DNA of 7,127 bases from Treponema sp. (GTDB lineage: Bacteria > Spirochaetota > Spirochaetia > Treponematales > Breznakiellaceae): the NCBI GenBank assembly GCA_031263435.1, contig JAISFT010000184.1:1-7127 (forward strand). Direction: 5' to 3'. The notes under the pieces were generated by a model, which was not told the origin of the DNA, did no database searches, and saw only the letters and a program-made list of their open reading frames with translations. This document shows, in pieces, positions 1 through 6,658 of this stretch (the first letter of the stretch is position 1; each line of letters begins with the position of its first letter). The position numbers and the translations under genes were made by a program.

Positions 1-84
1 GTGGGCCTTGGCATCGGCTATAAAATCGGCTTCTTCAACCGCAACAAAAACGACCCCGGAACCGTTGTCACCGTCGTAGAGTAA
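1..84 (+). CDS. 3' end of an unidentified plus-strand gene (partial)
   Basis: Frame 1 is open from the first base to a TAA at 82-84 and encodes 27 residues, beginning VGLGIGYKIGFF and ending TVVTVVE. The gene starts outside the window, and the GTG at base 1 is probably just an internal valine. The visible end alternates glycine, aromatic and hydrophobic residues (GLGIGYKIGFF), then has a short polar turn (NRNKNDPG), then a beta-prone tail. This is compatible with the last strands of an outer-membrane or surface beta-barrel protein, but the terminal aromatic residue typical of barrels is missing. The fragment is too short to identify. It is convergent with the minus-strand operon to its right. 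It is probably real, because the composition is protein-like and a long gene-free region follows. Confidence 0.5.
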   Translation: MGLGIGYKIGFFNRNKNDPGTVVTVVE

Positions 85-124
85 CACCCCCGGCTGGAAC
101 GCCGCTCCCTCCGGCTTGAAAACA

Positions 125-145
125 CCCCGGTGTTAAAAACCGGGG
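125..145 (-). terminator. 7-bp hairpin, possible terminator for minus-strand transcription
   Basis: CCCCGGT at 125-131 pairs perfectly with ACCGGGG at 139-145 around a 7-base A/T-rich loop. Read on the minus strand, the stem is followed by TGTTTTC, a short U-run, about 33 bases past the TGA of the minus-strand remnant at 178. On the plus strand the stem is followed by C/G-rich sequence with no U-run, although it lies 40 bases after the plus-strand stop at 84. It therefore looks better as the end of minus-strand transcription than as a plus-strand terminator. An overlapping alternative, AACAC/GTGTT at 121-134, is weaker. Confidence 0.4.
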
Positions 146-177
146 CCCCGGCGTCTCCTTGTCCTTCTTTTCGCCCC

Positions 178-399
178 TCACTCAAGCCCCAAAATCTTCC
201 CGATTTCTTCTACGGTTTTTTCCTGGCTTAACTGGAAAGGCGCCCAACCTAGCCGGTGTCAGTGGAGGGCGGAGGAGGCTGTGTTTACCTGGTTTTCAAT
301 GTCGGTTATCGGCAGGCCGGTGGCCTGGAGAATGATGTCCCTTCTCCCCAATACTGCTATTGGGTACGCCTCTTTCAGTTCAGCATACCGGCGGAGCCG
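178..399 (-). pseudogene. degraded 3' remnant of an unidentified gene with an in-frame TGA
   Basis: One minus-strand frame reads RLRRYAELKEAYPIAVLGR (from 399) and continues with RRDIILQATGLPITDIENQ and NTASSALH. It meets a TGA at 259-261, then goes on in the same frame with HRLGWAPFQLSQEKTVEEIG and KILGLE before a second TGA at 178-180. Both halves look like genuine soluble alpha-helical protein, and the final KTVEEIGKILGLE is typical of a bacterial C-terminus. The frame is open back to 549, but it has no ATG there and turns Gly/Pro/Arg-rich, so the real 5' end seems lost. The simplest reading is a decayed gene with a nonsense mutation. Selenocysteine readthrough is a remote alternative. The pattern ATGLPITDIE followed by KTVEEIGKILGL loosely recalls the tails of Rpn/PD-(D/E)XK putative transposases, but I do not claim that family. 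Confidence 0.45.
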
Positions 400-461
400 A
401 TAGCAGAACCGGGTACACCCCGGAAAAACGCTTGTAGAATCACGCGCCGGGCCGGGTAGAA

Positions 462-481
462 CCGGGGAGTTGCCTCCCCGG
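462..481 (-). terminator. GCAA-tetraloop hairpin downstream of the ABC-F gene
   Basis: CCGGGGAG (462-469) and CTCCCCGG (474-481) form a perfect 8-bp GC-rich stem. In a minus-strand transcript the loop reads GCAA, a GNRA tetraloop that makes the hairpin very stable. It begins about 68 bases beyond the ABC-F stop codon, where the operon's 3' UTR would lie. The sequence after it on the minus strand is TTCTACCC, so a proper U-run is missing. It could act as a 3' stabiliser or a weak or factor-dependent terminator. It lies inside the open but poorly protein-like extension of the remnant frame. Confidence 0.4.
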
Positions 482-549
482 AGCCCCCACAGACCCGGAC
501 CTGCCCAAATAGTGTATCGGTAAACCGGAGTATAGCCAGCGCCGGCGGC

Positions 550-2778
550 TTAGCCTTGCCGGGCAGCGGACAGTTCCCGGGCTATGCGCTCCCATTCTGC
601 GGTTTTGCCGCCTATCTCCCCGTTTGCGGCGCTAAGCCTTGTCTGTACCGCCCTGGCCTTTTCCCCCGAGGAGTAGACTTCCGGGCGGCTCAGTTCCCCC
701 TCCAGCCGGGTCCTTTCCGCTTCCATGGTTTCCAGGGCCGCAAGAATTTCCGCCTCCTGCCGTTCCAGCCGGCGGATAAGGGCCTGCCGCTGCTTTTCCA
801 GTTCCCGCCGCTGGGATGCCTTGATAAGGATCACCGGTTGGAGGCCGGAGGCCGGACCCTTCCCCCGGAAAGTCTCGCTGCCCGGGACGGGGGCCCCGTT
901 TTGGCGCGGAGGCTCCCCCGGATTGTCCGGGGTTTTGCCCTCCGGCGCCCCGGCGCGTAGCGTCCCGGACGCCGCCGTGTCCATCGCCAGATTTGCCGAA
1001 CCTGCCGAAGTTACCGGATGTGCCGGGGCCGCAAGGGTCGCATCCGTTGCCCCGGCAGGGACAGCCGCTTCCCGTTCCAGCCGGTCCAGATAGTAGCCGT
1101 AGTTCCCGTAGAAAAGCCGGACCCGGCTTTGGGGCCCCCCCGGGCTGCCGCCCGCCTCCGGGGACGGCGGATTACCGGCCAGTTCCAGGGTTTTGGTGGA
1201 CAGGGCCTCCATAAAGTCCCGGTCATGGGACACAAAGATAATGGTTCCCTTAAAGGCCCGCAGGGTGTCCAGAAGAATATCTTTGGATTGCAGGTCCAGA
1301 TGGTTGGTGGGTTCGTCGAGGATCAACAGGTTTACCGGTTTAAGGAGCATCCGCAGCATGGCCAGGCGGCTCTGCTCCCCCCCGGAAAGGACGGAAAGCG
1401 GCTTGTACACATCATCCCCCCGGAACAGAAAGGCCCCCAGCATGTCCCGAATCCGGGGAATCAGGGCGGTAGGGGCCTCCGCCTCGATAAAGTGGATAAG
1501 CTGTTGGGAACCGTCCGGGCCTTCCATCCCCCCGGAGACCGCAAAACTCCGGCCGGGGGAAGCCTCTTCCAGCAGTCCGATACCATCCTGGGAGAAGTAC
1601 CCCACCGCAATCCCCGTACCGTACTGGTAGCTTCCCTCGAAATTTTCATCCACCCCGGCGAGGATCCGGAGCAGGCTGCTCTTGCCCGTTCCGTTACGGC
1701 CCACCACTACCAGCCGCTCCCCGGATTCCACCGTCAGGTCTAGGCCGGAAAAGATCCGCCGTTCCCCATAGCTCTTGCCCAGCCCCGTCAGACTCAAGGC
1801 CACACGGCCCGAATGGGGAGGCGGGGGAAAGTTGATGCTGATCCGTTTAAGGTTTTCGGGAATTTCAATCCGCTCCATCTTTTCAAGCCGTTTGATAAGC
1901 TCCTGGGCAAAGGCCGCCTTGGTAGCCTTGTAGCGGAAACGGCGGATCAGGGCTTCGGTCTTGGCAATTTCCTCCTGCTGCGCCTCGTAACGCTTAACCA
2001 GAGCCTCCAGTTCCTGATCCCGGATCTTCTCGTAGTTCGAGTAGTTCCCCGCGTAACGCTTCAGATTCCCCCGGAACAGTTCGTAGACCTCGTTTACCGT
2101 TACATCCAGGAAGTAGCGGTCATGGGACACCAGAAGGTACCCGCCGGAAAAATCCCTCAGCCAGGTTTCCAGCCAGCCCCGGGCCTCAATATCCAGGTAG
2201 TTGGTAGGCTCATCCAGAAGCAGAATATCCGGCCGTTCCAGCAGCACCTTTGCCAGGGCAATCCGCATCTGCCAGCCCCCGGAGAATTCCCCCGTGTCCC
2301 GGCCGGTATCCTCCGCGGAAAAGCCCAGCCCCCGCAGGACCATGTCGATGTCCGCTTCCCGGCGGTAGTAGCCGGAATTCTCCACCGCCTCCTGGAGCCG
2401 GTGGTATTCCTCCAGAAGCAGCGCCGTTTTACTGTCATCGCTGTGGGCCTTTTCCAGGGCCCTGCCCGTGTCTTCCATGCGGAGCAGCAGCTCCCGGATC
2501 GCCCCATAGGCGTTTTCCAGTTCTTCCCGCAGGGTTTTCCCAAAGTGGACAATCCCCGATTGGGGAAGGTAGGAGATCCGGCTTCCCTTTTGGATGGCCC
2601 GTTCCCCCGAATCTGCCGGGATAAGGCCGGAGATTACCTTCATCAGGGTGGTCTTGCCGGAACCGTTGGCCCCCGCCAGCGCGGCCCGCGATCCGGGGGC
2701 CAGGTGGAGGCTCACATCCTTGAGGATGTCCCGGTCCCCAAAAGCCAGGGAGATCCGGGAGAACTGGACAAAGGCCAT
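550..2778 (-). CDS. ABC-F family ATPase with long low-complexity insert and C-terminal coiled coil
   Basis: This 742-residue protein has two ABC ATPase domains and no membrane segment, which defines a cytoplasmic ABC-F protein; the family binds ribosomes near the E site and resolves stalled or antibiotic-blocked translation. Domain 1 has Walker A GANGSGKT (36-43), Q-loop LPQ (71-73), signature FSGGWQ (165-170), Walker B ILLLDEPTNYLD (185-196, catalytic E190) and H-loop SHD (218-220). A charged helical linker at about 240-315 corresponds to the P-site interaction region. Domain 2 has Walker A GRNGTGKS (360-367), signature LSGGEQS (464-470), Walker B LILDEPTNHLD (E489) and SHD (517-519). Residues about 534-648 are rich in Ala, Gly and Pro, and about 652-740 form a Lys/Arg/Glu-rich coiled coil as in Uup-like members. 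At 742 residues it is about 100 longer than typical Uup or YheS proteins. The ATG directly follows the TGA of the lipoprotein gene, with no clear ribosome binding site, so translation is probably coupled. The family is certain, but the subfamily and any antibiotic-resistance role are not. Confidence 0.95.
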   Translation of the reverse strand: MAFVQFSRISLAFGDRDILKDVSLHLAPGSRAALAGANGSGKTTLMKVISGLIPADSGERAIQKGSRISYLPQSGIVHFGKTLREELENAYGAIRELLLRMEDTGRALEKAHSDDSKTALLLEEYHRLQEAVENSGYYRREADIDMVLRGLGFSAEDTGRDTGEFSGGWQMRIALAKVLLERPDILLLDEPTNYLDIEARGWLETWLRDFSGGYLLVSHDRYFLDVTVNEVYELFRGNLKRYAGNYSNYEKIRDQELEALVKRYEAQQEEIAKTEALIRRFRYKATKAAFAQELIKRLEKMERIEIPENLKRISINFPPPPHSGRVALSLTGLGKSYGERRIFSGLDLTVESGERLVVVGRNGTGKSSLLRILAGVDENFEGSYQYGTGIAVGYFSQDGIGLLEEASPGRSFAVSGGMEGPDGSQQLIHFIEAEAPTALIPRIRDMLGAFLFRGDDVYKPLSVLSGGEQSRLAMLRMLLKPVNLLILDEPTNHLDLQSKDILLDTLRAFKGTIIFVSHDRDFMEALSTKTLELAGNPPSPEAGGSPGGPQSRVRLFYGNYGYYLDRLEREAAVPAGATDATLAAPAHPVTSAGSANLAMDTAASGTLRAGAPEGKTPDNPGEPPRQNGAPVPGSETFRGKGPASGLQPVILIKASQRRELEKQRQALIRRLERQEAEILAALETMEAERTRLEGELSRPEVYSSGEKARAVQTRLSAANGEIGGKTAEWERIARELSAARQG

Positions 2779-4146
2779 TCAGGTCCCGGCCCGGTAAAAG
2801 TAGATCACGATGGGGGACGATGCCCGCCGGACCACCAGACTATCATCCATGCTGGTGTCCGGGGTGTATTCCATCCTTAAACCCTGGGTATCGAACAGGT
2901 ACATGAACCGTACCGGGGTGGAAACCCCGTTAAAGTACAGGCTCAGGGCCCCCTCGTAACGCTGCTGCAGATCGGCAGACAGGTACAGGTCCATACCGAT
3001 GGAACCGTTCTGCTGGGCGCCGGCGGGGATTACCTGGGGAACCAGGAGCCGGTTGCCGGTCCAGGTAAACAGGCCCTCCGGGCTCAAGGCCAGGGTTCCG
3101 TAGTTGTTACTGGTAAAAATCGGCCCCTGTGCATAGAAACCCCGCAGCAGTTCTTCCCGCCGGACACTTTCCTGAACGATCAGGTCTTCCACATCGGTTG
3201 CCAGGACCACGAAGAGCAGGGTCCGCAGGAGACCGTTTTCACCGGTAAACTGCACCGTCAGCAGGGTGTCCGAATTCAGACTCATCTGCAGGGAGCTTCC
3301 CTCAAAGCGCCAGGCCCGGTTCCCCGCGGCCCTGATTGCCGTGTACGAAAAAGTTTGGTCCAGACCGGAAACCGAAATACGGGCTATCCCCGTATCCTGG
3401 CCGGGGAAAAAACCCCAGCGCCGGGATAGATCATCCAGGTTGAAGCGCCCCGTATTCACCATGCTGCCGTAGGATTCGGCCGACCAGGTTAGGGCCAGTA
3501 CCCTGTCCAATTCAGGGTCCTCCCTTTCCTCCTGTTCTTCGGTTTCCACCAGCAGCGGACCGGCGCTGTGTTCAAAAAATTTCAGCCGGTAGGAAAAACA
3601 GTAGCCCATAGTACCGTCGTCGGTCATGACCCGGTACCATTCCCCCGGCAGGGGGTCTCCGGTGGCGCCCACCGCAATATTCCCCTCCACCCTGGCCAGG
3701 ATTTTGATAATCTCGGCGCCCCTGAGCCGGTAGACCCGCTGGGCGCTGTTGTCGGGGCCGCTCCGGATCGGCAGACCGTCCTGCAGGTTTTCCGCATAGG
3801 TCCGCCGGTAATCCCCCATCGTCTCCGCCCGGGCCTCGGCCTTCTTTTTGCTCCCCACCAGTTCAAAATGGGACAGGGGAACCTCAAATTTATCCGGGCT
3901 GTCCTTCCCGCTCCGGTAACTTTCCGGAATCCCCAGTACCCACACCTTGTTGATATTGGACCTGATATACACCGGAAGTACCGTACCCGAAAATATGGCC
4001 GGCTCCTCCGCGGACCACAGGAGCACCCCCCAACCAAGGCGGCCGGAACAGCCGGAAAGCAGGAGGAACAAAAGGCAGGACCAGACACCGGGCCATAAAG
4101 AGCGGGGAGGGCGGACCGGCCCCCGGACAGCGGCGGACAATCGCAT
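2779..4146 (-). CDS. SH3-like domain lipoprotein
   Basis: From the ATG at 4144-4146 this is a 455-residue secreted lipoprotein. A basic N-terminus (MRLSAAVRGPVRPPR) leads to a hydrophobic stretch and the lipobox LLSGC, with the lipidated Cys at residue 33. The first mature segment (GTVLPVYIRSNINKVWVLGI to SHFELVG, about 53-98) is beta-rich. A clear bacterial SH3-like module follows at about 117-193 (YAENLQDGLPIRSGPD ... EWYRVMTDDGTMGYCFSYRL). An acidic spacer (EEQEEREDPELD) precedes a roughly 240-residue beta-rich C-terminal half (GLDQTFSYTAIRAAGNRAWR, FTSNNYGTLALSPEGLFTW) that I cannot assign. SH3-like modules usually bind peptides or cell-wall components; that role here is inferred. The reading frame extends to a GTG at 4182, but that would give an unusually long 45-residue pre-lipobox region. 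A TTG at 4138-4140 has AGGA at 8-base spacing and is a third option. The gene lies between the MFS and ABC-F genes and its TGA touches the ABC-F ATG. Confidence 0.85.
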   Translation of the reverse strand: MRLSAAVRGPVRPPRSLWPGVWSCLLFLLLSGCSGRLGWGVLLWSAEEPAIFSGTVLPVYIRSNINKVWVLGIPESYRSGKDSPDKFEVPLSHFELVGSKKKAEARAETMGDYRRTYAENLQDGLPIRSGPDNSAQRVYRLRGAEIIKILARVEGNIAVGATGDPLPGEWYRVMTDDGTMGYCFSYRLKFFEHSAGPLLVETEEQEEREDPELDRVLALTWSAESYGSMVNTGRFNLDDLSRRWGFFPGQDTGIARISVSGLDQTFSYTAIRAAGNRAWRFEGSSLQMSLNSDTLLTVQFTGENGLLRTLLFVVLATDVEDLIVQESVRREELLRGFYAQGPIFTSNNYGTLALSPEGLFTWTGNRLLVPQVIPAGAQQNGSIGMDLYLSADLQQRYEGALSLYFNGVSTPVRFMYLFDTQGLRMEYTPDTSMDDSLVVRRASSPIVIYFYRAGT

Positions 4147-4155
4147 AATCCTATC

Positions 4156-4161
4156 ATTATA
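4156..4161 (-). promoter_or_regulatory. perfect -10 element (TATAAT) before the lipoprotein gene
   Basis: The minus strand reads TATAAT at 4161-4156, inside the 48-base gap between the MFS stop and the lipoprotein ATG. With standard spacing, transcription would begin near 4149, three bases before the ATG. This implies an almost leaderless internal promoter for the lipoprotein and ABC-F genes. No good -35 is present at 16-18 bases (the best are AGGTGA or GGTGAG) and there is no extended-10 TGN. The A/T-rich match stands out in GC-rich surroundings, but it could be chance. Confidence 0.35.
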
Positions 4162-4194
4162 TGCGGAACCGGGACCCCTCACCTAGTACCCGCT

Positions 4195-6480
4195 TTACAC
4201 CCGGAGTTTTCCAATCCAGCGGCGCAGGGAGCAGGCCGCCCAGTAGGAGATAAGCAGTTGCAGCCGGGGGAGGGTCCCCAGCTCGCTGTCCAGCACCGCC
4301 TCCGCCAGAATAACCTGAACCGTATGATTGCTGTACTCTCCGGGGATGTCCAGAATCCACCGGGAAAGGGCGCTCCCGTCCCCGTCCCGCACATAGGCGC
4401 CGATAGCCCCCTGAATATTTCTGGCGTGGTCCGCAATTTTTTTCAGGCCCGGATTTTTATGATCCCGGCGGCGGCCCGGACTGGACTTGTAAAATTCAAA
4501 AGCCGCTTCCGCCTCGTCAAGGGCCAGGGCCGCTGCCCTGCCGGGGGAATGTTGCTGCTCCAGATACCGGACCAGCACCGGGTAGAACAGGTTTTGAATA
4601 TCCAGGATGGAGGCCAGGGCCAAAACTACCTCGTCCCGCAGATAGGGCGGGGGATCGGCAGATCTAAGAATGTCCAGAAGCACCCCGACGGAATTAACCG
4701 ACCGGTAGATGCCAAAGGCCTCCACCCCCATAATCTTCAGCCGGGGATTCTCCGTCTTCAGAATCAGCGCCTCGATATGCGGCCGGAAGATCTCGTCCTG
4801 CAGACGGGCCAGGGCCAGAATAGCCTCCCCGGCAAGCATGTAATCCTTCGAGTCCGTCAGTTCCCGCAGCAGCGGTATCGCCGCGGAAAACCCGTGGTTC
4901 CCCAGAATCCGGGCGGAGATATAGGCAGTCGTGTAGGGGTTATTGGCCAGATCCTCCATCAGGGCCCTTTCCGCATCCTCCCCCAGGTCCTTAAGGTTCT
5001 CCATAGCCCTCAGAGCCTCCAGCCGGATGGCAAGCCGCGGGGAACGGGCCCGGATCAGAAGCCCCTGGACCGCCAGTTGGGAGGGACTCTCGTGGAGCCG
5101 GCCCAGCAGGGCCTCCTCCTCGTGGGAATCGCTGACCTTGTTAAGCCGGTCCAGCAGGGTAATGGCCTTAAGGTCCCGGAACGAGAAGATCACCTCCAGC
5201 GCGCCCCGGAGGGGCAGGGCGCCCAGGGGGGTAAGGCGGCGCTGCAGGACAATTACCAGGACAGTCAGACCGATAAGGATGGCGTAGAGAATCTTAAAGG
5301 CTATAAAATTCGGAATCCCGATGCCGGACATAATATCCAGCAGCAGCCCCGCCGCAAAGGAACCCCCCGCGCCGGCGACCCCAAAAATAAAAAAATAGAT
5401 AATCCCCATATCCAGCATCAGATGCAGGGGAATAAGCCCCAAAAAATACGTTTGGGCGATCCCCTCGGCCCCCAAAAATCCAAAGTTCATCATAAAAAAC
5501 AGAAAAGAAAGAAAAAGAACCGCGGTAGTAATGTTGTTAAGGGCCCCGGCAGGGAAAAACACCATCGGGACCATGCTTACCAGACCCGCAATAATGCAGA
5601 TAATAAAAATGGGCTTGGCGCCGATCCGGTCCACCAGAAATTTGATTACCATGCCGATAACCAGATTCCCCAGCCCGCCGAACACCGTATACAGGGAAAC
5701 CATGCCGTCGCTTTGGTTGAAAATCTCCCGGGAGTAGACCACCAGAAAGGCCCGGGACACCCCGGATACCAGGGCTACAAAAAACAGAATTATTATAAAA
5801 AGTTTAATCCCCGGCAGCGTCAGGGATTCCCGGAACACGTGGGAAAATTTCTTCTCCCCCCCGTCCCGTTCCATCGGCGGCTCGGGAATGTTCCGTACCA
5901 TAACCCCGCTCGTCACCCCGGCGATAATCCCCAGGAGCAGGATAACCGCGTAGAGGACCAGCGGCGGCTCCCGGCCCAAAAGCACCGCCAGGGCAAAGCT
6001 GGAGAACATCCCCGTGGCGCTGTTGATAATCTGGATCTGGGTCATGTAGGAACCCCGGTCGGGGCCCTCGGACAGGGAGCTCAGAACCGGGTTGTTGCCA
6101 ATCATCCCGATTCCCCTGATTACGTGGAACAGCCCCACCCCCAGCGCCGTAAGCAGCAGGGCCAGGTCCCGGTGGCCGGCTAGGGCGGCAAAGGGGGCAA
6201 TAAGGGTCGTCGTCATCGCCAGGGCCCGGCCCATCCAGGCAACACTAAAGACCCCCACAATGGAAAAGCGGCGGGCCAGAATCTTCCCCAGGGGCAGGAA
6301 AAAAAACGAAACGTAGAGCAGCGCGTTGATAAGTCCGATAAAAGTAGCGGAAGCCTGGAGGCGCATGATAAAAAGGGTAATCACGCTGCCCACCAGGAAA
6401 TTCCAGGAAAGGGAATTGAAAACATTGAACAGATTGTACCGCTCTCTGGCTTTGCCCAGGCGGTAAGGGGAAAGGGCCAT
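4195..6480 (-). CDS. MFS transporter fused to a C-terminal HEAT-repeat domain
   Basis: This is a 761-residue inner-membrane protein. Residues about 20-413 contain roughly twelve hydrophobic helices in two six-helix bundles, with a charged central loop at about 196-223 (IPEPPMERDGGEKKFSHVF), as expected for a major facilitator transporter. The N-terminal motif with RYNLFNVFNSLSWNF and LQASATFIGLINALLY resembles uncharacterised bacterial MFS proteins; the substrate cannot be predicted. From about 430 the protein becomes soluble. Paired helices at about 440-640 (IRLEALRAMENLKDLGEDAE, AAIPLLRELTDSKDYMLAG, EAILALARLQDEIF, VGVLLDILRSADPPPYLRDE) form a HEAT-like solenoid, followed by a helical tail to 761. 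Typical MFS proteins have about 400-450 residues, so the extra 330 form a cytoplasmic appendage, perhaps a protein-interaction or regulatory platform. An in-frame stop at 6514-6516 leaves no room for an earlier ATG. No Shine-Dalgarno sequence is visible. It is the first gene of the probable operon. Confidence 0.9.
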   Translation of the reverse strand: MALSPYRLGKARERYNLFNVFNSLSWNFLVGSVITLFIMRLQASATFIGLINALLYVSFFFLPLGKILARRFSIVGVFSVAWMGRALAMTTTLIAPFAALAGHRDLALLLTALGVGLFHVIRGIGMIGNNPVLSSLSEGPDRGSYMTQIQIINSATGMFSSFALAVLLGREPPLVLYAVILLLGIIAGVTSGVMVRNIPEPPMERDGGEKKFSHVFRESLTLPGIKLFIIILFFVALVSGVSRAFLVVYSREIFNQSDGMVSLYTVFGGLGNLVIGMVIKFLVDRIGAKPIFIICIIAGLVSMVPMVFFPAGALNNITTAVLFLSFLFFMMNFGFLGAEGIAQTYFLGLIPLHLMLDMGIIYFFIFGVAGAGGSFAAGLLLDIMSGIGIPNFIAFKILYAILIGLTVLVIVLQRRLTPLGALPLRGALEVIFSFRDLKAITLLDRLNKVSDSHEEEALLGRLHESPSQLAVQGLLIRARSPRLAIRLEALRAMENLKDLGEDAERALMEDLANNPYTTAYISARILGNHGFSAAIPLLRELTDSKDYMLAGEAILALARLQDEIFRPHIEALILKTENPRLKIMGVEAFGIYRSVNSVGVLLDILRSADPPPYLRDEVVLALASILDIQNLFYPVLVRYLEQQHSPGRAAALALDEAEAAFEFYKSSPGRRRDHKNPGLKKIADHARNIQGAIGAYVRDGDGSALSRWILDIPGEYSNHTVQVILAEAVLDSELGTLPRLQLLISYWAACSLRRWIGKLRV

Positions 6481-6487
6481 ACTGTAA

Positions 6488-6517
6488 GTATTAATCCGTG
6501 CGCCCGTTCCGATTCAA
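6488..6517 (-). promoter_or_regulatory. candidate promoter for the MFS-led operon
   Basis: On the minus strand TTGAAT (6517-6512) and TAATAC (6493-6488) are separated by 18 bases. They match TTGACA at 4 of 6 positions and TATAAT at 3 of 6. Transcription would begin at about 6481, one base before the ATG of the MFS gene, again predicting a leaderless message. This fits the lack of a ribosome binding site. The match is weak; an alternative is readthrough from the protease gene at 6768. Confidence 0.3.
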
Positions 6518-6602
6518 GACCCCGGATTAAGGAGGGGGAGCGCCGCCGTTTTCAAGGTATCAAAAAGTTCCGAACCATGACAAAGCTTTTGGCGGGCGGC
6601 TC

Positions 6603-6619
6603 CGGCAACACAGTTGCCG
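6603..6619. repeat. 7-bp inverted repeat (hairpin A of the structured spacer)
   Basis: CGGCAAC (6603-6609) and GTTGCCG (6613-6619) are perfect inverted repeats around a 3-base loop. Neither strand has a U-run beside it. It is the leftmost of three hairpins between the MFS gene and the protease gene. Confidence 0.5.
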
Positions 6620-6658
6620 ACCCCCCGCTCCACAAAAACCCCTGCCTTTCTTCATCGT

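Larger units (their letters stand above)
85..549. other. convergent intergenic region with hairpins and a gene remnant
   Basis: This 465-base stretch separates the plus-strand gene end from the ABC-F stop. Apart from the hairpins at 125-145 and 462-481 and the minus-strand remnant at 178-399, I see no intact gene. Minor elements inside the remnant are CAGGCC/GGCCTG at 313-327 and the inverted pair CTGCTAT (354-360) with ATAGCAG (400-406). Bases 400-461 and 482-549 stay open in the remnant's frame but look Gly/Pro/Arg-rich and not clearly protein-like. The plus-strand frame at 256-459 has no ribosome binding site and is antisense to the remnant. Confidence 0.5.

Noticed and set aside
256..459. 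A 67-codon plus-strand frame in the left intergenic region
   Set aside because: It has no ribosome binding site, is antisense to the more protein-like remnant and has a composition unlike a real protein.
1018..1743. A 241-codon open frame on the plus strand
   Set aside because: It is antisense to the second ABC domain and C-terminal part of the ABC-F gene, with a Pro/Gly/Arg-rich composition.
1813..2880. A 355-codon open frame on the plus strand
   Set aside because: It is antisense to the ABC-F gene, and its product has no ATPase or other recognisable motif.
4258..6183. A 641-codon open frame on the plus strand
   Set aside because: It lies wholly antisense to the well-supported MFS-HEAT gene. 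Its product is Gln/Pro/Gly/Asn-rich with no domain or hydrophobic pattern, as expected of a mirror frame of a GC-biased gene.
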